Source: Gammaproteobacteria bacterium (lineage in GTDB: Bacteria; Pseudomonadota; Gammaproteobacteria; Steroidobacterales; PWYM01). Taken from it: 50,864 bases of DNA. The DNA is taken from the NCBI GenBank assembly GCA_003567855.1, contig PWYM01000049.1:1-50864 (forward strand). Reading direction: 5' to 3'. The translations under genes and the position numbers were made by a program. The notes under the pieces were generated by a model. It saw only the letters and a program-made list of their open reading frames with translations, was not told the origin of the DNA and ran no database searches. This document shows, piece after piece, positions 1 to 8,222 of the stretch (its first letter is position 1; each line of letters opens with the position of its first letter).

Positions 1-470
1 TTCAGCACCCGCGCCTTTTCCCGCTCCCAGTCGCGCGCCTTGATCGTCGCGCGCTTGTCGTGCTGTTTCTTGCCCTTGGCGAGGCCGATGTCGACCTTTG
101 CGCGCCCGCGCTTCCAGTACAGCGACAGCGGCACCAGCGTATAGCCGGCGCGCTCGACGGCGCCGACGAGGCGGTCGATCTCGTTACGCGCGAGCAGCAG
201 CTTGCGCGTGCGCGTCGGGTCGGCACGCACGTGCGTCGACGCCGACAGCAGCGGGGTGATCAGCGCGCCGAACAGCCACGCCTCGCCGCCGCGCAGCAGC
301 ACGTAGGCCTCGGCGATCTGCGCCTTGCCGGCACGCAGCGCCTTGACCTCCCAGCCCTCCAGCACCAGGCCCGCCTCGATGTTTTCTTCTATGAAGTAAT
401 CGAAGCGCGCCTTGCGGTTGACGGCGATGGTGGCGCTGCCGGCGCCCGTTTTTTTCTGCTTGGCGGCCAT
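1..470 (-). CDS. smpB: SsrA-binding protein SmpB (3' end cut by window)
   Basis: SmpB binds tmRNA (SsrA) and delivers it to stalled ribosomes for trans-translation in the cytoplasm. About 156 residues are visible from an ATG at 470; the family is usually about 155-160 residues, so only the last few are missing past the left edge. The basic N-terminus (MAAKQKKTG), the stretch [19 protein letters not shown], and the C-terminal [13 protein letters not shown] motif before the basic tail are characteristic. It is divergent from the transporter at 575 and the ratA-rnfH pair, a common gammaproteobacterial neighbourhood. Confidence 0.96.
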   Translation of the reverse strand, partial: MAAKQKKTGAGSATIAVNRKARFDYFIEENIEAGLVLEGWEVKALRAGKAQIAEAYVLLRGGEAWLFGALITPLLSASTHVRADPTRTRKLLLARNEIDRLVGAVERAGYTLVPLSLYWKRGRAKVDIGLAKGKKQHDKRATIKARDWEREKARVL

Positions 471-574
471 GAGGGCGACGATTATAGCGGCTTGCGGGCC
501 TCGAACGGCGATTGTGCCGGCTGCGTAAATCCTTCAGAATCCGGCGAAAATTCCGTCTTCGGGGAGAACATCGG

Positions 575-1951
575 GTGAATCAGGACGCGGTCAAGGGCGC
601 GCGCCAGTCTTTGCACGGCCAATGGTCGTCGCGGCTGGCCTTCATACTCGCGGCCACCGGTTCGGCGGTGGGGCTCGGCAACATCTGGCGCTTTCCGTAC
701 GTCGCCGGCGAAAGCGGCGGCGGCGCGTTCGTGATCATCTACCTTGGCTGCATCCTGCTGATCGGCCTGCCGGTGATGATGTCGGAGGTGCTGATCGGCC
801 GGCGCGGGCGTCGCAACCCGGTGCGGACGATGGCGGTGCTCGGCGAGGAAGAGGGCAGCACGCGGTTCTGGGGCCTGGTTGGCGGCATGGGTGTGGTCGC
901 CGGTTTCCTGATCCTGTCCTTCTACAGCGTGATCGCCGGCTGGTCGCTCGCCTACGTGGTCGAGAGCGCCTCGGGCGCCTTCACCGGCGCGGACTCCGCG
1001 GCCGTGCAGGCGGTGTTCGGAGGGCTCACTGACAGCGTGTCGCGGCTGGGCATCTGGCACACGCTGTTCATGGTGCTGACCGTCGTCGTCGTCGCGCGTG
1101 GCGTGCAGAAGGGCCTCGAGCGCGCGGTACGTGTACTGGTGCCCGCGCTGCTCGTACTGCTGTTCGTGCTGCTGGGCTATGCGATCACGTCCGGCGGCTT
1201 CGCCGAGGGCGCGGCCTACCTGTTCCGGCCGGACTTTTCGGAGGTCACCGGCGGCGTCGTGCTGATGGCGCTCGGCCAGGCCTTTTTCACGCTCAGCCTC
1301 GGCATGGCCGCGATCATGGCCTACGGAGCCTACCTGCCCGAAGACACGTCGATCGGCAGCACGTCGATTACCGTCGTCGTCGCCGACACCTCGATCGCGC
1401 TGCTCGCCGGGCTCGTGATCTTCCCGATCGTGTTCGCGAACGGCCTGGCGCCCGACCAGGGGCCGGGGCTGATCTTCCTGACGCTGCCGCTCGCGTTCGG
1501 CGACATGGCCGGCGGGCAGTTCTTTGCGACGCTTTTCTTCGTGCTGCTGAGCTTTGCCGCGTGGACCTCGGCAATCAGCATGATCGAGCCGGCGGTGGCG
1601 TGGATGGTCGAGCGCTTCGACGTGACGCGCGCGGCCGCCGCGAGCGTCGTCGGCGTCATCATCTGGCTGCTCGGTTTCCTGACCGTCATGTCGTTCAACG
1701 TGCTGTCCGGCGCAACCTTCGGCGCCGGGACGATCTTCGACAACATCGATCACCTCACCAGCAACATCATGCTGCCGCTCGGCGGCCTGCTGATCGTGGT
1801 CTTCGCCGGCTGGGTGATGAGCGAGAATTCAACGGCGAACGAGCTGGATCTCGCAACCCCAGCCCGCTACCGCCTGTGGCGGTTCCTCGCGCGCTATGTC
1901 GCGCCGGTCGCGCTGGTTGCCGTGTTCCTGAACGCGATCGGCCTGTTCTGA
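575..1951 (+). CDS. Sodium-dependent neurotransmitter-symporter (SNF) family transporter
   Basis: Inner-membrane Na+-coupled symporter of the SNF/NSS (LeuT-like) family, 458 residues, probably importing an amino acid or related solute; the substrate cannot be read from sequence. The TM1 signature is clear near the N-terminus (LAFILAATGSAVGLGNIWRF, then PYVAGESGGGAFVI), followed by about 11-12 hydrophobic segments. I chose GTG 575 because GGGGAG lies 8 bases upstream; an in-frame ATG at 512 would add a non-conserved basic extension and has no Shine-Dalgarno. The stop sits one base before the ratA GTG, so the two are probably co-transcribed. Its place between smpB and ratA is unusual, since those genes are generally adjacent and divergent. 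Confidence 0.93.
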   Translation: MNQDAVKGARQSLHGQWSSRLAFILAATGSAVGLGNIWRFPYVAGESGGGAFVIIYLGCILLIGLPVMMSEVLIGRRGRRNPVRTMAVLGEEEGSTRFWGLVGGMGVVAGFLILSFYSVIAGWSLAYVVESASGAFTGADSAAVQAVFGGLTDSVSRLGIWHTLFMVLTVVVVARGVQKGLERAVRVLVPALLVLLFVLLGYAITSGGFAEGAAYLFRPDFSEVTGGVVLMALGQAFFTLSLGMAAIMAYGAYLPEDTSIGSTSITVVVADTSIALLAGLVIFPIVFANGLAPDQGPGLIFLTLPLAFGDMAGGQFFATLFFVLLSFAAWTSAISMIEPAVAWMVERFDVTRAAAASVVGVIIWLLGFLTVMSFNVLSGATFGAGTIFDNIDHLTSNIMLPLGGLLIVVFAGWVMSENSTANELDLATPARYRLWRFLARYVAPVALVAVFLNAIGLF

Positions 1952-1952
1952 G

Positions 1953-2390
1953 GTGAGGCGCGTCCATCGCAGTGCGCTGGTGCCGCACAGCGCCGCGCAG
2001 ATGTTCGACCTGGTCAATGATGTGGAGGCCTATCCGGAGTTCCTGCCGTGGTGCCGTCAGAGTCGCGTGCTCGACTCATCCGACAATCAGATGCGCGCCG
2101 AGGTCGGCATGTCGCTCGCCGGAATCAGCCGAAGTTTCACGACGCGTAATACGCTGCAGCGCCCGGATCGCATCATGCTTCACCTCGTCGACGGCCCGTT
2201 CCGGCATCTCGAGGGAGAATGGCAGTTCATCGCGCTGCGTGAGGACGCGTGCCGGGTGACGCTGGACCTGACATTCGAGGTGTCGAACCGCCTGTTCAGC
2301 ATGGCGCTCACGCCGGCCTTCGAGAAGGTCGGCAATTCGCTCGTAGACGCCTTCAGCCGGCGCGCCGACGCGCTGTATGGCCGGGGCTGA
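1953..2390 (+). CDS. ratA: RatA / COQ10-like START-domain protein
   Basis: A 145-residue single-domain START/polyketide-cyclase-like protein of the COQ10/RatA family. Conserved features include the N-terminal SALVPHSAAQMFDLVNDVE segment, the YPEFLPWC motif and the C-terminal FEKVGNSLVDAF helix. In E. coli the homologue was described as a ribosome-association toxin, while the family relationship is to coenzyme Q-binding proteins, so a role linked to ubiquinone is equally possible. The GTG start lies one base after the transporter stop, and the end overlaps rnfH by 14 bases. Confidence 0.93.
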   Translation: MRRVHRSALVPHSAAQMFDLVNDVEAYPEFLPWCRQSRVLDSSDNQMRAEVGMSLAGISRSFTTRNTLQRPDRIMLHLVDGPFRHLEGEWQFIALREDACRVTLDLTFEVSNRLFSMALTPAFEKVGNSLVDAFSRRADALYGRG

Positions 2391-2706
2391 CGAGGCGGCG
2401 ACGATCACCGTGGAGGTGGCGTACGCGCTGCCTGCGCGCCAGACCCTGCTCGCGCTCGAGGTGCCGCGGGGGACGACGGCAGGGGAGGCCGTAGAGGCGT
2501 CAGGCGTGCGTGGGCTGCACCCCGAGCTCGCCGGGCAAACGCTGGTGCTCGGTGTTTTTGGTGAGCCGGTCGATGCGGAGCAGGCCCTGGCGCCCGGGGA
2601 CCGGGTCGAGATCTACCGGCCGCTGCAGATGGACCCGCGGGAGGCGCGCCGCCAGCGTGCGCGCCACGGGCGCACGATGCGCGATGCGCCCGAAGGATGC
2701 GACTGA
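2377..2706 (+). CDS. rnfH: RnfH/RatB family ubiquitin-fold protein
   Basis: A 109-residue protein of the RnfH (UPF0125, RatB) family with a beta-grasp ubiquitin-like fold. Recognisable segments are VEVAYALPARQTLLALEV near the N-terminus and the turn GDRVEIYRPLQMDPREAR, a family signature, near residues 80-95. It nearly always follows ratA and here overlaps it by 14 bases. Its molecular role is unresolved: it is neither an established antitoxin nor proven to act with the Rnf complex. The strongly basic tail after the signature is typical. Confidence 0.92.
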   Translation: MAGADEAATITVEVAYALPARQTLLALEVPRGTTAGEAVEASGVRGLHPELAGQTLVLGVFGEPVDAEQALAPGDRVEIYRPLQMDPREARRQRARHGRTMRDAPEGCD

Positions 2707-2716
2707 GGGGGCTGGG

Positions 2717-3091
2717 TCAGCCGCCGAAGTCGAGGAGTCCGCGACGCTCCGGATTGAGTTCGAGGTCGCGCTCCACGCGCACGACCTCGTCACCGTCGAA
2801 GTGCACCGCGTGCCAGCGCTGCTCGACCTCGCGCGAGCGGCCCTTGCGCAGGTAGTAGACGTAGTCCCAGCGATTGTCCGCGAAGGTGCTCTGCACCACC
2901 GGCGTGCCGAGCAGGAACCGGACCTGGCTGCGCGTCATGCCGGGCTCAATCTGCTCGACCGCGTCCTCGTCGAGCAGGTTGCCCTGCTGGATGTCGATGC
3001 GGTGCACGCAGCCCGAAAGCAGCAGCACACCCGCGAGCAGGGCTGCGAGCGCGGCCGTGGCGGCGGTCGATTGGCGGCGGGCGGGACCCAT
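2717..3091 (-). CDS. bamE: Outer-membrane protein assembly factor BamE
   Basis: Lipoprotein subunit of the BAM complex that inserts beta-barrel proteins into the outer membrane. The ATG at 3091 has GAGGAGA about 9 bases upstream and gives 124 residues. A lipoprotein signal peptide ends in the lipobox LLSGC (Cys28). The mature part carries the SmpA/OmlA domain with GMTRSQVRFLLGTPVV and DNRWDYVYYLRKG. It is convergent with rnfH and divergent from fur. An in-frame upstream start at 3145 would put extra residues before the signal peptide and is less likely. Confidence 0.95.
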   Translation of the reverse strand: MGPARRQSTAATAALAALLAGVLLLSGCVHRIDIQQGNLLDEDAVEQIEPGMTRSQVRFLLGTPVVQSTFADNRWDYVYYLRKGRSREVEQRWHAVHFDGDEVVRVERDLELNPERRGLLDFGG

Positions 3092-3143
3092 CGTCGCTGG
3101 TCTCCTCGATAATGCATGTGGAGCCGATCCGGGTGGATCGTCC

Positions 3144-3149
3144 ATAATA
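3144..3149. promoter_or_regulatory. Candidate shared -10 region between bamE and fur
   Basis: ATAATA within CCATAATAG reads as CATAAT (+ strand, toward fur) and TATTAT (- strand, toward bamE) in the middle of the 107-base divergent gap. It is the only AT-rich hexamer there. No good -35 box is visible on either strand, so this is a weak candidate. Confidence 0.3.
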
Positions 3150-3198
3150 GCCGGATGGTAACCGAATCGGCGGCCTGAATCAGCGCCAGGAGCCCCAG

Positions 3199-3603
3199 TT
3201 GGAAAGCAAGGACCTACGCAAGGCCGGTCTCAAGGTCACGCTGCCGCGGGTGAAAATCCTCGAAATTCTGCAGGACAGCAGCGACCGCCACCTCAGCGCC
3301 GAAGACATCTACAAGGCGCTGATCGAGTCCGGCGAGGACATCGGTCTCGCCACCGTGTACCGGGTGCTCACGCAGTTCGAGAGCGCCGGGCTGGTGAATA
3401 GGAACAACTTCGAGGGCGGGAGTTCCGTCTTCGAACTCGACGACGGAGAGCACCACGACCACATGGTCTGCGTGGATACCGGCGACGTGATCGAGTTCTA
3501 CGACGAGCGGATCGAGCGCCTGCAGGAAGAAATCGCCGCGCGCCACGGCTACGAGATCGCCGACCACAGCCTCGTGCTGTACGTGCGCCCGCGGCGCGGC
3601 TGA
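3199..3603 (+). CDS. fur: Ferric uptake regulator Fur
   Basis: A 134-residue metal-dependent repressor that uses Fe2+ as corepressor to control iron uptake genes. The N-terminal winged helix is clear (DLRKAGLKVTLPRVKILEIL, then HLSAEDIYKALIE and LATVYRVLTQFE), followed by the His-rich metal/dimer region DDGEHHDHMVCVDTGDVIEF. The C-terminal Cys pair of E. coli Fur is absent, as in many other Fur proteins. Translation starts at TTG 3199, matching the conserved family N-terminus MESKDLRKAG, with CAGGAG upstream. Divergent from bamE and convergent with recN. Confidence 0.97.
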   Translation: MESKDLRKAGLKVTLPRVKILEILQDSSDRHLSAEDIYKALIESGEDIGLATVYRVLTQFESAGLVNRNNFEGGSSVFELDDGEHHDHMVCVDTGDVIEFYDERIERLQEEIAARHGYEIADHSLVLYVRPRRG

Positions 3604-3607
3604 GGCC

Positions 3608-5278
3608 TTAGCCCGCGGCCTGAGAGCGCATCTCGGCCGCGTGGGCCCGCGTGCGGTCGGTGATTTCCACGCCGCCGAGCATGCGCGCGAGTTCCTCCAC
3701 CTTCGCGACTTCGTCCAGCGTGGCCATCACGGTGCGCGTGTGCTTGCCGTCGGTCTGCTTGCTGACCCTCAGGTGCGCGTGCCCCTGGCAGGCGACCTGC
3801 GGCAGGTGCGTGACGCACAGCACCTGCCGGCTGCCGGCGAGGGCGCGCAGCCGCCGGCCGACGATCTCGGCCACTCCGCCGCCGACGCCGCTGTCGACCT
3901 CGTCGAAGACCATGCACGGGATCTCGCTCGCGCCGGCCGCGATCACCTGGATCGCGAGGCTGATACGACTGAGTTCGCCGCCTGAAGCGACGCGCGCCAG
4001 CGGCTGCAGCGGCTGGCCGGGGTTGGCGCTGACCATGAACGCGACCTGATCTAGCCCGTGGGCCCGGGCGTCGTCGGGCGCCAGCGCGTCTATCGAGACC
4101 TCGAACCGGCCGCCGGCCATGCCGAGTGTCTGCATCGCGTCGGTGACCGCCTTGCCGAAGCGCTTCGCGGCGCGGCCGCGCTTGCTGTGGAGGTCGGTAG
4201 CGAGTTTCTCGAACGCGACGCGGGTTTCGGCGACCTCGGTCTCGAGGCCCTCGAGCCGGCTGCCGGCGCCGTCCAGCGCCTCCAATTCGAGTTGAAGTTG
4301 GTCAAGAAGTTCATGTAAGTCAGAGGGTTCTGCGCGATTCTTGCGGGCCAGCGCACGGATCGTCGCAAGCCGCTCCTCGACATCGGCGGCGCGCTGCGGG
4401 TCCATGTCCAGCCCGTCGCCGTAGCGGCGCAGCGCGTCGGCGGCCTCGCGGAGCTGGATCTCGGCTTCCTCGAGGCGCGCGTGCGGCTCGGCCAGTGACG
4501 GGTCGAGGTCCGTGAGCGCGTCGAGCCGGCGGAGCGCGAGCGCGATGCGTGCCTGAGCGGTGTCTTCACCCTCGTAGAGCAGCGCCAGCGCTTCGGCGGT
4601 GCCCTCGGCGAGCCGTCCGCTGTGACGTAGCCGGCCGTGTTCGGCTTCCAGTTCGGCCAGCGCCTCCGGTGTCGGCGCGTGGGCTTCGAGTTCCGTGATC
4701 TGATGGCGCAGCAGCGCTTCCCGGTCGGCGCGGTTGGCCTGTGCGTCGGTGGCTTCGGCAAGCGCCTCGCGGGCAGCGTGCCAGGCGCGGAACGCCTCGG
4801 CGGTGCGTGCGGCGAGTTCGAGCAGCCCGCCGTGGTGGTCGAGCAGGTGGCGCTGCGTTGCGCTGCGCATCAGCGACTGGTGTTCATGCTGGCCATGGAT
4901 GTCGACGAGCCGCTCGCCGAGTTCACGCAGCGTCGCCAGCGGCACCTGCTGGCCGTTGACATAGGCGCGTGAGCGTCCTTCCGCGGCGATCACGCGGCGC
5001 ACGTGGCACTCGTCGTCCTCGTCGAGCATCTGCCCGGCGAGCCATTCGCGCACGCCCGGCAGGGGCTCGACGTTGAAACCGACGCTGATCTCGGCGCGCT
5101 TCGTCCCATGGCGGACGACGCCGGCGTCGGCGCGGTCGCCGAGCGCGAGGCCGAGCGCGTCGACGAGGATGGACTTGCCCGCGCCGGTCTCGCCGGTGAG
5201 CACGGTGAGCCCCGGCCCGAGTTCAAGCTCGAGTTCATCAATGATCGCGAAGTTACTGATTCTTAACCAGGTGAGCAT
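3608..5278 (-). CDS. recN: DNA repair protein RecN
   Basis: SMC-like ATPase involved in double-strand break repair, 556 residues against 553 in E. coli. Walker A is GETGAGKS at residues 29-36. A central coiled coil surrounds many Leu/Glu/Arg heptads. The C-terminal ABC signature RVASGGELSRISLAIQV is followed by Walker B, CMVFDEVDSGVGG. It starts 3 bases after the nadK stop on the same strand, so nadK-recN form an operon. I saw no convincing LexA box before it, but the upstream region is the nadK coding sequence. Confidence 0.97.
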   Translation of the reverse strand: MLTWLRISNFAIIDELELELGPGLTVLTGETGAGKSILVDALGLALGDRADAGVVRHGTKRAEISVGFNVEPLPGVREWLAGQMLDEDDECHVRRVIAAEGRSRAYVNGQQVPLATLRELGERLVDIHGQHEHQSLMRSATQRHLLDHHGGLLELAARTAEAFRAWHAAREALAEATDAQANRADREALLRHQITELEAHAPTPEALAELEAEHGRLRHSGRLAEGTAEALALLYEGEDTAQARIALALRRLDALTDLDPSLAEPHARLEEAEIQLREAADALRRYGDGLDMDPQRAADVEERLATIRALARKNRAEPSDLHELLDQLQLELEALDGAGSRLEGLETEVAETRVAFEKLATDLHSKRGRAAKRFGKAVTDAMQTLGMAGGRFEVSIDALAPDDARAHGLDQVAFMVSANPGQPLQPLARVASGGELSRISLAIQVIAAGASEIPCMVFDEVDSGVGGGVAEIVGRRLRALAGSRQVLCVTHLPQVACQGHAHLRVSKQTDGKHTRTVMATLDEVAKVEELARMLGGVEITDRTRAHAAEMRSQAAG

Positions 5279-5281
5279 CGC

Positions 5282-6184
5282 TCAGGTGTCGTCCCGACGA
5301 TAGCGGCTGTCGTGCCCCCAGTTCAGCTTGCTGCGCAGGATTTCGTAGAAATCATAGCCCTCGGGGTGCAGCAGCGTGATCTGGCGCGCGCTGGTGGCGA
5401 TGTGCAGCGTGTCGCTCGGGCCGAGCTCACCGAGCAGTTCGCCGTCACAGCTGACCGTCGCACGGGTGTCGAGGCGGCGCTTGATGCGGGCCTCGATGCG
5501 CGCGCGCGCCGGCAGGACCAGCGGGCGGTCCGACAGCGTGTGCGGGCAGACCGGGACCAGGACCATCGCCTCGAGTTCGGGCTGTATGATCGGGCCGCCA
5601 CAGGACAGCGCGTACGCGGTCGAGCCCGTGGCGGTCGCGACGATGAGCCCGTCACCTCCATGGCTGTTCAGGTACTTGCCGTCGACATGTGTGACGAAGT
5701 CGAGCATGTGGCCGGTGAGATGTTTCTGCAGCGCGACCTCGTTGAGCGCGAGCCCGGGCCCGGTCGAGCCGTGAGATCCCTCGATGCGCGCCTCGAGCAT
5801 CTGGCGACGCTCGGCGACGTAACGGCCTGCGAGGATCGAATCGAGGTGCGCCGTCATGTCGTCGGGCGAGATGTCGGTCAGGAAGCCGAGGCGCCCGCGG
5901 TTGACGCCGACCAGCGGCACGTCATGCTCGAGCAGCAGGCGGCTGGCGTAGAGCATCGTGCCGTCGCCGCCGACGGCGACCACGAGGTCACACTCGGCGC
6001 CGAATTGCGATTCCGGCACCGACGGGAGGTCCGCGAGCGGCGCGCGCGCGTCGGCTTCGGCGATGATGCGCACGTCGACGCCGCGCGCACGCAGGTGCAT
6101 GGCCAGCGTCGCGGCCGGCTCGTGTACGGCCGGGTCGTGGAGCCGGCCGAGCAGGCCGACGGTGTGGAAACGGGGTGTGCTCAA
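5282..6184 (-). CDS. nadK: NAD kinase
   Basis: Phosphorylates NAD+ to NADP+ in the cytoplasm. The catalytic and substrate motifs are AVGGDGTMLYASRLL, GVNRGRLGFLTD, and the NAD-binding ATATGSTAYALSCGGPII. I chose TTG 6184 (300 residues), which follows AGGGAAGG closely and begins just before the conserved FHTVGLLGRL. A GTG at 6229 would add 15 residues but has no ribosome-binding site and would overlap the putative hrcA -35 box. Divergent from hrcA, upstream of recN. Confidence 0.95.
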   Translation of the reverse strand: MSTPRFHTVGLLGRLHDPAVHEPAATLAMHLRARGVDVRIIAEADARAPLADLPSVPESQFGAECDLVVAVGGDGTMLYASRLLLEHDVPLVGVNRGRLGFLTDISPDDMTAHLDSILAGRYVAERRQMLEARIEGSHGSTGPGLALNEVALQKHLTGHMLDFVTHVDGKYLNSHGGDGLIVATATGSTAYALSCGGPIIQPELEAMVLVPVCPHTLSDRPLVLPARARIEARIKRRLDTRATVSCDGELLGELGPSDTLHIATSARQITLLHPEGYDFYEILRSKLNWGHDSRYRRDDT

Positions 6185-6222
6185 CAGCCTTCCCTGTGCA
6201 TTCCGACGGCTTTGCAGAGCGC

Positions 6223-6252
6223 TTGACACTCGCCGCCGGCGATTGCTATTAA
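6223..6252 (+). promoter_or_regulatory. Putative sigma-70 promoter of hrcA, with a dyad in the spacer
   Basis: A perfect TTGACA (6223-6228) is followed after 18 bases by TATTAA (6247-6252), 56 bases before the hrcA ATG. The spacer contains a perfect inverted repeat TCGCCG-C-CGGCGA (6230-6242), an operator-like position. It does not match the CIRCE consensus bound by HrcA. Confidence 0.5.
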
Positions 6253-6307
6253 GAACTTATATTTTTCGCCCAGCCAAATACTTATGGTTGTTCGACGAGG
6301 GTCCGAC

Positions 6308-7366
6308 ATGGCCGATTCGGCATTTCCGGAGCTGCCCGGCGAGCGGGCCCGTCACGTCCTGCAGATCCTTGTACAGAAGTATATCCGCGACGGCCAGCCG
6401 GTGGGTTCGCGGCTGCTGTCGCGCGAATCCGGGCTGGACCTGTCGCCGGCGAGCATCCGCAACGTGATGGCCGATCTCGAGGAGCTCGGCTTCATCACCG
6501 CCCCGCATACCTCCGCCGGCCGGGTGCCCACCGACAAGGGCTACCGCTTCTTCGTGGACACGCTGCTGAAGCTCGAACCGCCCGATGAGCGCCAGATCGA
6601 CCAGCTGCGCATCGAGCTCAGCCAGTTCGCCGATGACCCGGGTGGGCTCGTGGCGCATGCGTCCAACCTGCTGTCGGGGCTTACGCGCCTGGCCGGCGTC
6701 GTGACCGTGCCCAAGCCGCGTGACGAGACGCTGCGCCAGGTCGAGTTCCTGCCGCTGTCCGAAAATCGCGTGCTTGCCATCCTGATCCTCAACGACCACG
6801 AGGTCCAGAACCGAATCCTGCACCTGGGCCGTGATTTCGACCAGGAAGAACTGCGGCGTGCGGCGAATTACCTCAACGAGAAATTCGCCGGCCGCGATCT
6901 CGGTGGCATCCGCCGGCTACTGCTCGACGAGCTGCAGAACACCCGCGAGACCGTCAACCGCATGATGCATGACGCGATCGAAATGGCGCAGCTGGCGTTC
7001 GAACAGCCCAACCGCCCGCGGCCCGAATACGTGATGGCCGGCCAGACCAACCTGATGGACTTCCGCGAGCTGTCGGACGTCGAAAAGCTGCGCCGGCTGT
7101 TCGAGGCCTTCAGCCGCCAGCGCGACATGCTGCACATCCTCGATCAATGCGTCAGTGCCGACGGGGTGCAGCTGTTCATCGGCGAGGAATCGGGCTACTC
7201 GGTGCTCGACCAATGCACCGTGGTCACATCGCCGTACACCGTCGACGACACCGTGGTCGGCGTGCTCGGTGTCATCGGGCCGACCCGCATGGCCTACGAC
7301 CGGGTCATCCCCATCGTCGACGTCACCGCTCGCCTGCTGGGCCGGTCGCTGAAGTCGGGCGGCTGA
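6308..7366 (+). CDS. hrcA: Heat-inducible transcription repressor HrcA
   Basis: A 352-residue repressor that in other bacteria binds CIRCE operators of heat-shock operons, usually groESL, and depends on GroEL. The N-terminal winged-helix part contains VQKYIRDGQPVGSRLLSRE and SPASIRNVMADLEELGFI, then HTSAGRVPTDKGYRFFVD. The GAF-like C-terminal part ends with VGVLGVIGPTRMAYDRVIP. ATG 6308 has GAGGGT 6 bases upstream; the in-frame ATG at 6284 lacks a site. Located before grpE-dnaK-dnaJ. No CIRCE element is visible in this window, so its target here is uncertain. Confidence 0.96.
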   Translation: MADSAFPELPGERARHVLQILVQKYIRDGQPVGSRLLSRESGLDLSPASIRNVMADLEELGFITAPHTSAGRVPTDKGYRFFVDTLLKLEPPDERQIDQLRIELSQFADDPGGLVAHASNLLSGLTRLAGVVTVPKPRDETLRQVEFLPLSENRVLAILILNDHEVQNRILHLGRDFDQEELRRAANYLNEKFAGRDLGGIRRLLLDELQNTRETVNRMMHDAIEMAQLAFEQPNRPRPEYVMAGQTNLMDFRELSDVEKLRRLFEAFSRQRDMLHILDQCVSADGVQLFIGEESGYSVLDQCTVVTSPYTVDDTVVGVLGVIGPTRMAYDRVIPIVDVTARLLGRSLKSGG

Positions 7367-7425
7367 CCCGCCCGCGTTTCCCACCCGCGTTTCGGCATCG
7401 CCCGGGCGGTCAATCCACGCCGGGG

Positions 7426-7453
7426 GTTGAATCCCCGCGGCGCGCCCCCACAC
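7426..7453 (+). promoter_or_regulatory. Candidate sigma-32 (heat-shock) promoter of grpE
   Basis: GTTGAAT (7426-7432), a 13-base spacer, then CCCCACAC (7446-7453) resembles the RpoH consensus CTTGAAA-N11-16-CCCCATNT. It lies 68 bases before the grpE ATG in a 154-base intergenic gap. The -35 matches 5 of 7 bases and the -10 retains CCCCA. Confidence 0.5.
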
Positions 7454-7520
7454 CTGTTTCACATAAACGCCGCGCCCGGCGAGGGCGGTGCTGCACGGGT
7501 TTTTCGACACGGGAGGCGAG

Positions 7521-8123
7521 ATGAGCGAGGCCAACGAGCCACGGGACCGGCGACCGCACGAGTCCGACGACGAATACGCGAAGACGCAGGTTCTCGACCG
7601 CGAGCAGGCGCCGGGCGGTGCCGGAGAGGCGGCGGAGGCCGACGATGCGGCCGGGCTTCGCGCCGAGATCGAGACGCTGCAGGAGAAGCTGCAGAGCCAG
7701 GAGGCCGATCACCTGCGCCTGGCCGCCGAACTCGACAACACCCGCAAGCGCGCCGCGCGGGAGGTCGACAACGCGCGCCGTTATGGCGTCGAGCGCCTCG
7801 CCGGCGAACTGCTCGAGGTCGTCGACTCGCTGGAGATGGGCCTCGACGCCGCGCGCAGCCAGGACGCGCCCAAGGCGCTGCTCGAGGGCAAGGAGGCCAC
7901 GCTGCGCAAGCTGCTCGCGATACTCGACAAGTTCGGCGTCAAGCGCATCGAAGCTGACGGCAAGCGCTTCGACCCGCAGTTCCACGAGGCGATGAGCATG
8001 GTCCAGGCGCCGGACGCCGAGCCCGGCACGGTCACGATGGTGGTGCAGTCGGGTTACCTGCTCCACGAACGGCTGCTTCGCCCGGCGCGGGTGATGGTCG
8101 CGGCCGACCCCGCCGACGGCTGA
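7521..8123 (+). CDS. grpE: Nucleotide exchange factor GrpE
   Basis: Co-chaperone that releases ADP from DnaK. 200 residues from an ATG preceded by GGGAGGCGAG, an excellent ribosome-binding site. A disordered acidic N-terminus (about 1-45) is followed by a long coiled coil (LRAEIETLQEKLQSQEADHL) and the conserved LAAELDNTRKRAAREVD. The C-terminal beta domain contains DPQFHEAMSMV and GYLLHERLLRPARVMVA. Lies between hrcA and dnaK. Confidence 0.96.
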   Translation: MSEANEPRDRRPHESDDEYAKTQVLDREQAPGGAGEAAEADDAAGLRAEIETLQEKLQSQEADHLRLAAELDNTRKRAAREVDNARRYGVERLAGELLEVVDSLEMGLDAARSQDAPKALLEGKEATLRKLLAILDKFGVKRIEADGKRFDPQFHEAMSMVQAPDAEPGTVTMVVQSGYLLHERLLRPARVMVAADPADG

Positions 8124-8125
8124 CC

Positions 8126-8151
8126 CTTGAAAACCCGCCGTTACCCCTCAT
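8126..8151 (+). promoter_or_regulatory. Candidate sigma-32 (heat-shock) promoter of dnaK
   Basis: CTTGAAA (8126-8132) is an exact match to the RpoH -35 consensus. An 11-base spacer leads to CCCCTCAT (8144-8151), close to CCCCATNT. It begins 3 bases after the grpE stop and ends 71 bases before the dnaK ATG. The position in a non-coding gap before dnaK strengthens the call. Confidence 0.65.
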
Positions 8152-8222
8152 CTAGCGCTACAGGTTCAGAAAATTGCGGCCCCGGGCGGGCCGACAGCCC
8201 ACTTCAAACGGAGTAGATCAAT

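Noticed and set aside
1953-2706. RatA-RnfH as a toxin-antitoxin pair
   Set aside because: The name RatAB suggests it, but these are conserved housekeeping families with COQ10-like and ubiquitin-like folds, not a typical mobile toxin-antitoxin module.
6230-7520. CIRCE operator near hrcA or grpE
   Set aside because: No TTAGCACTC-N9-GAGTGCTAA-like sequence found; only an unrelated GC-rich dyad.
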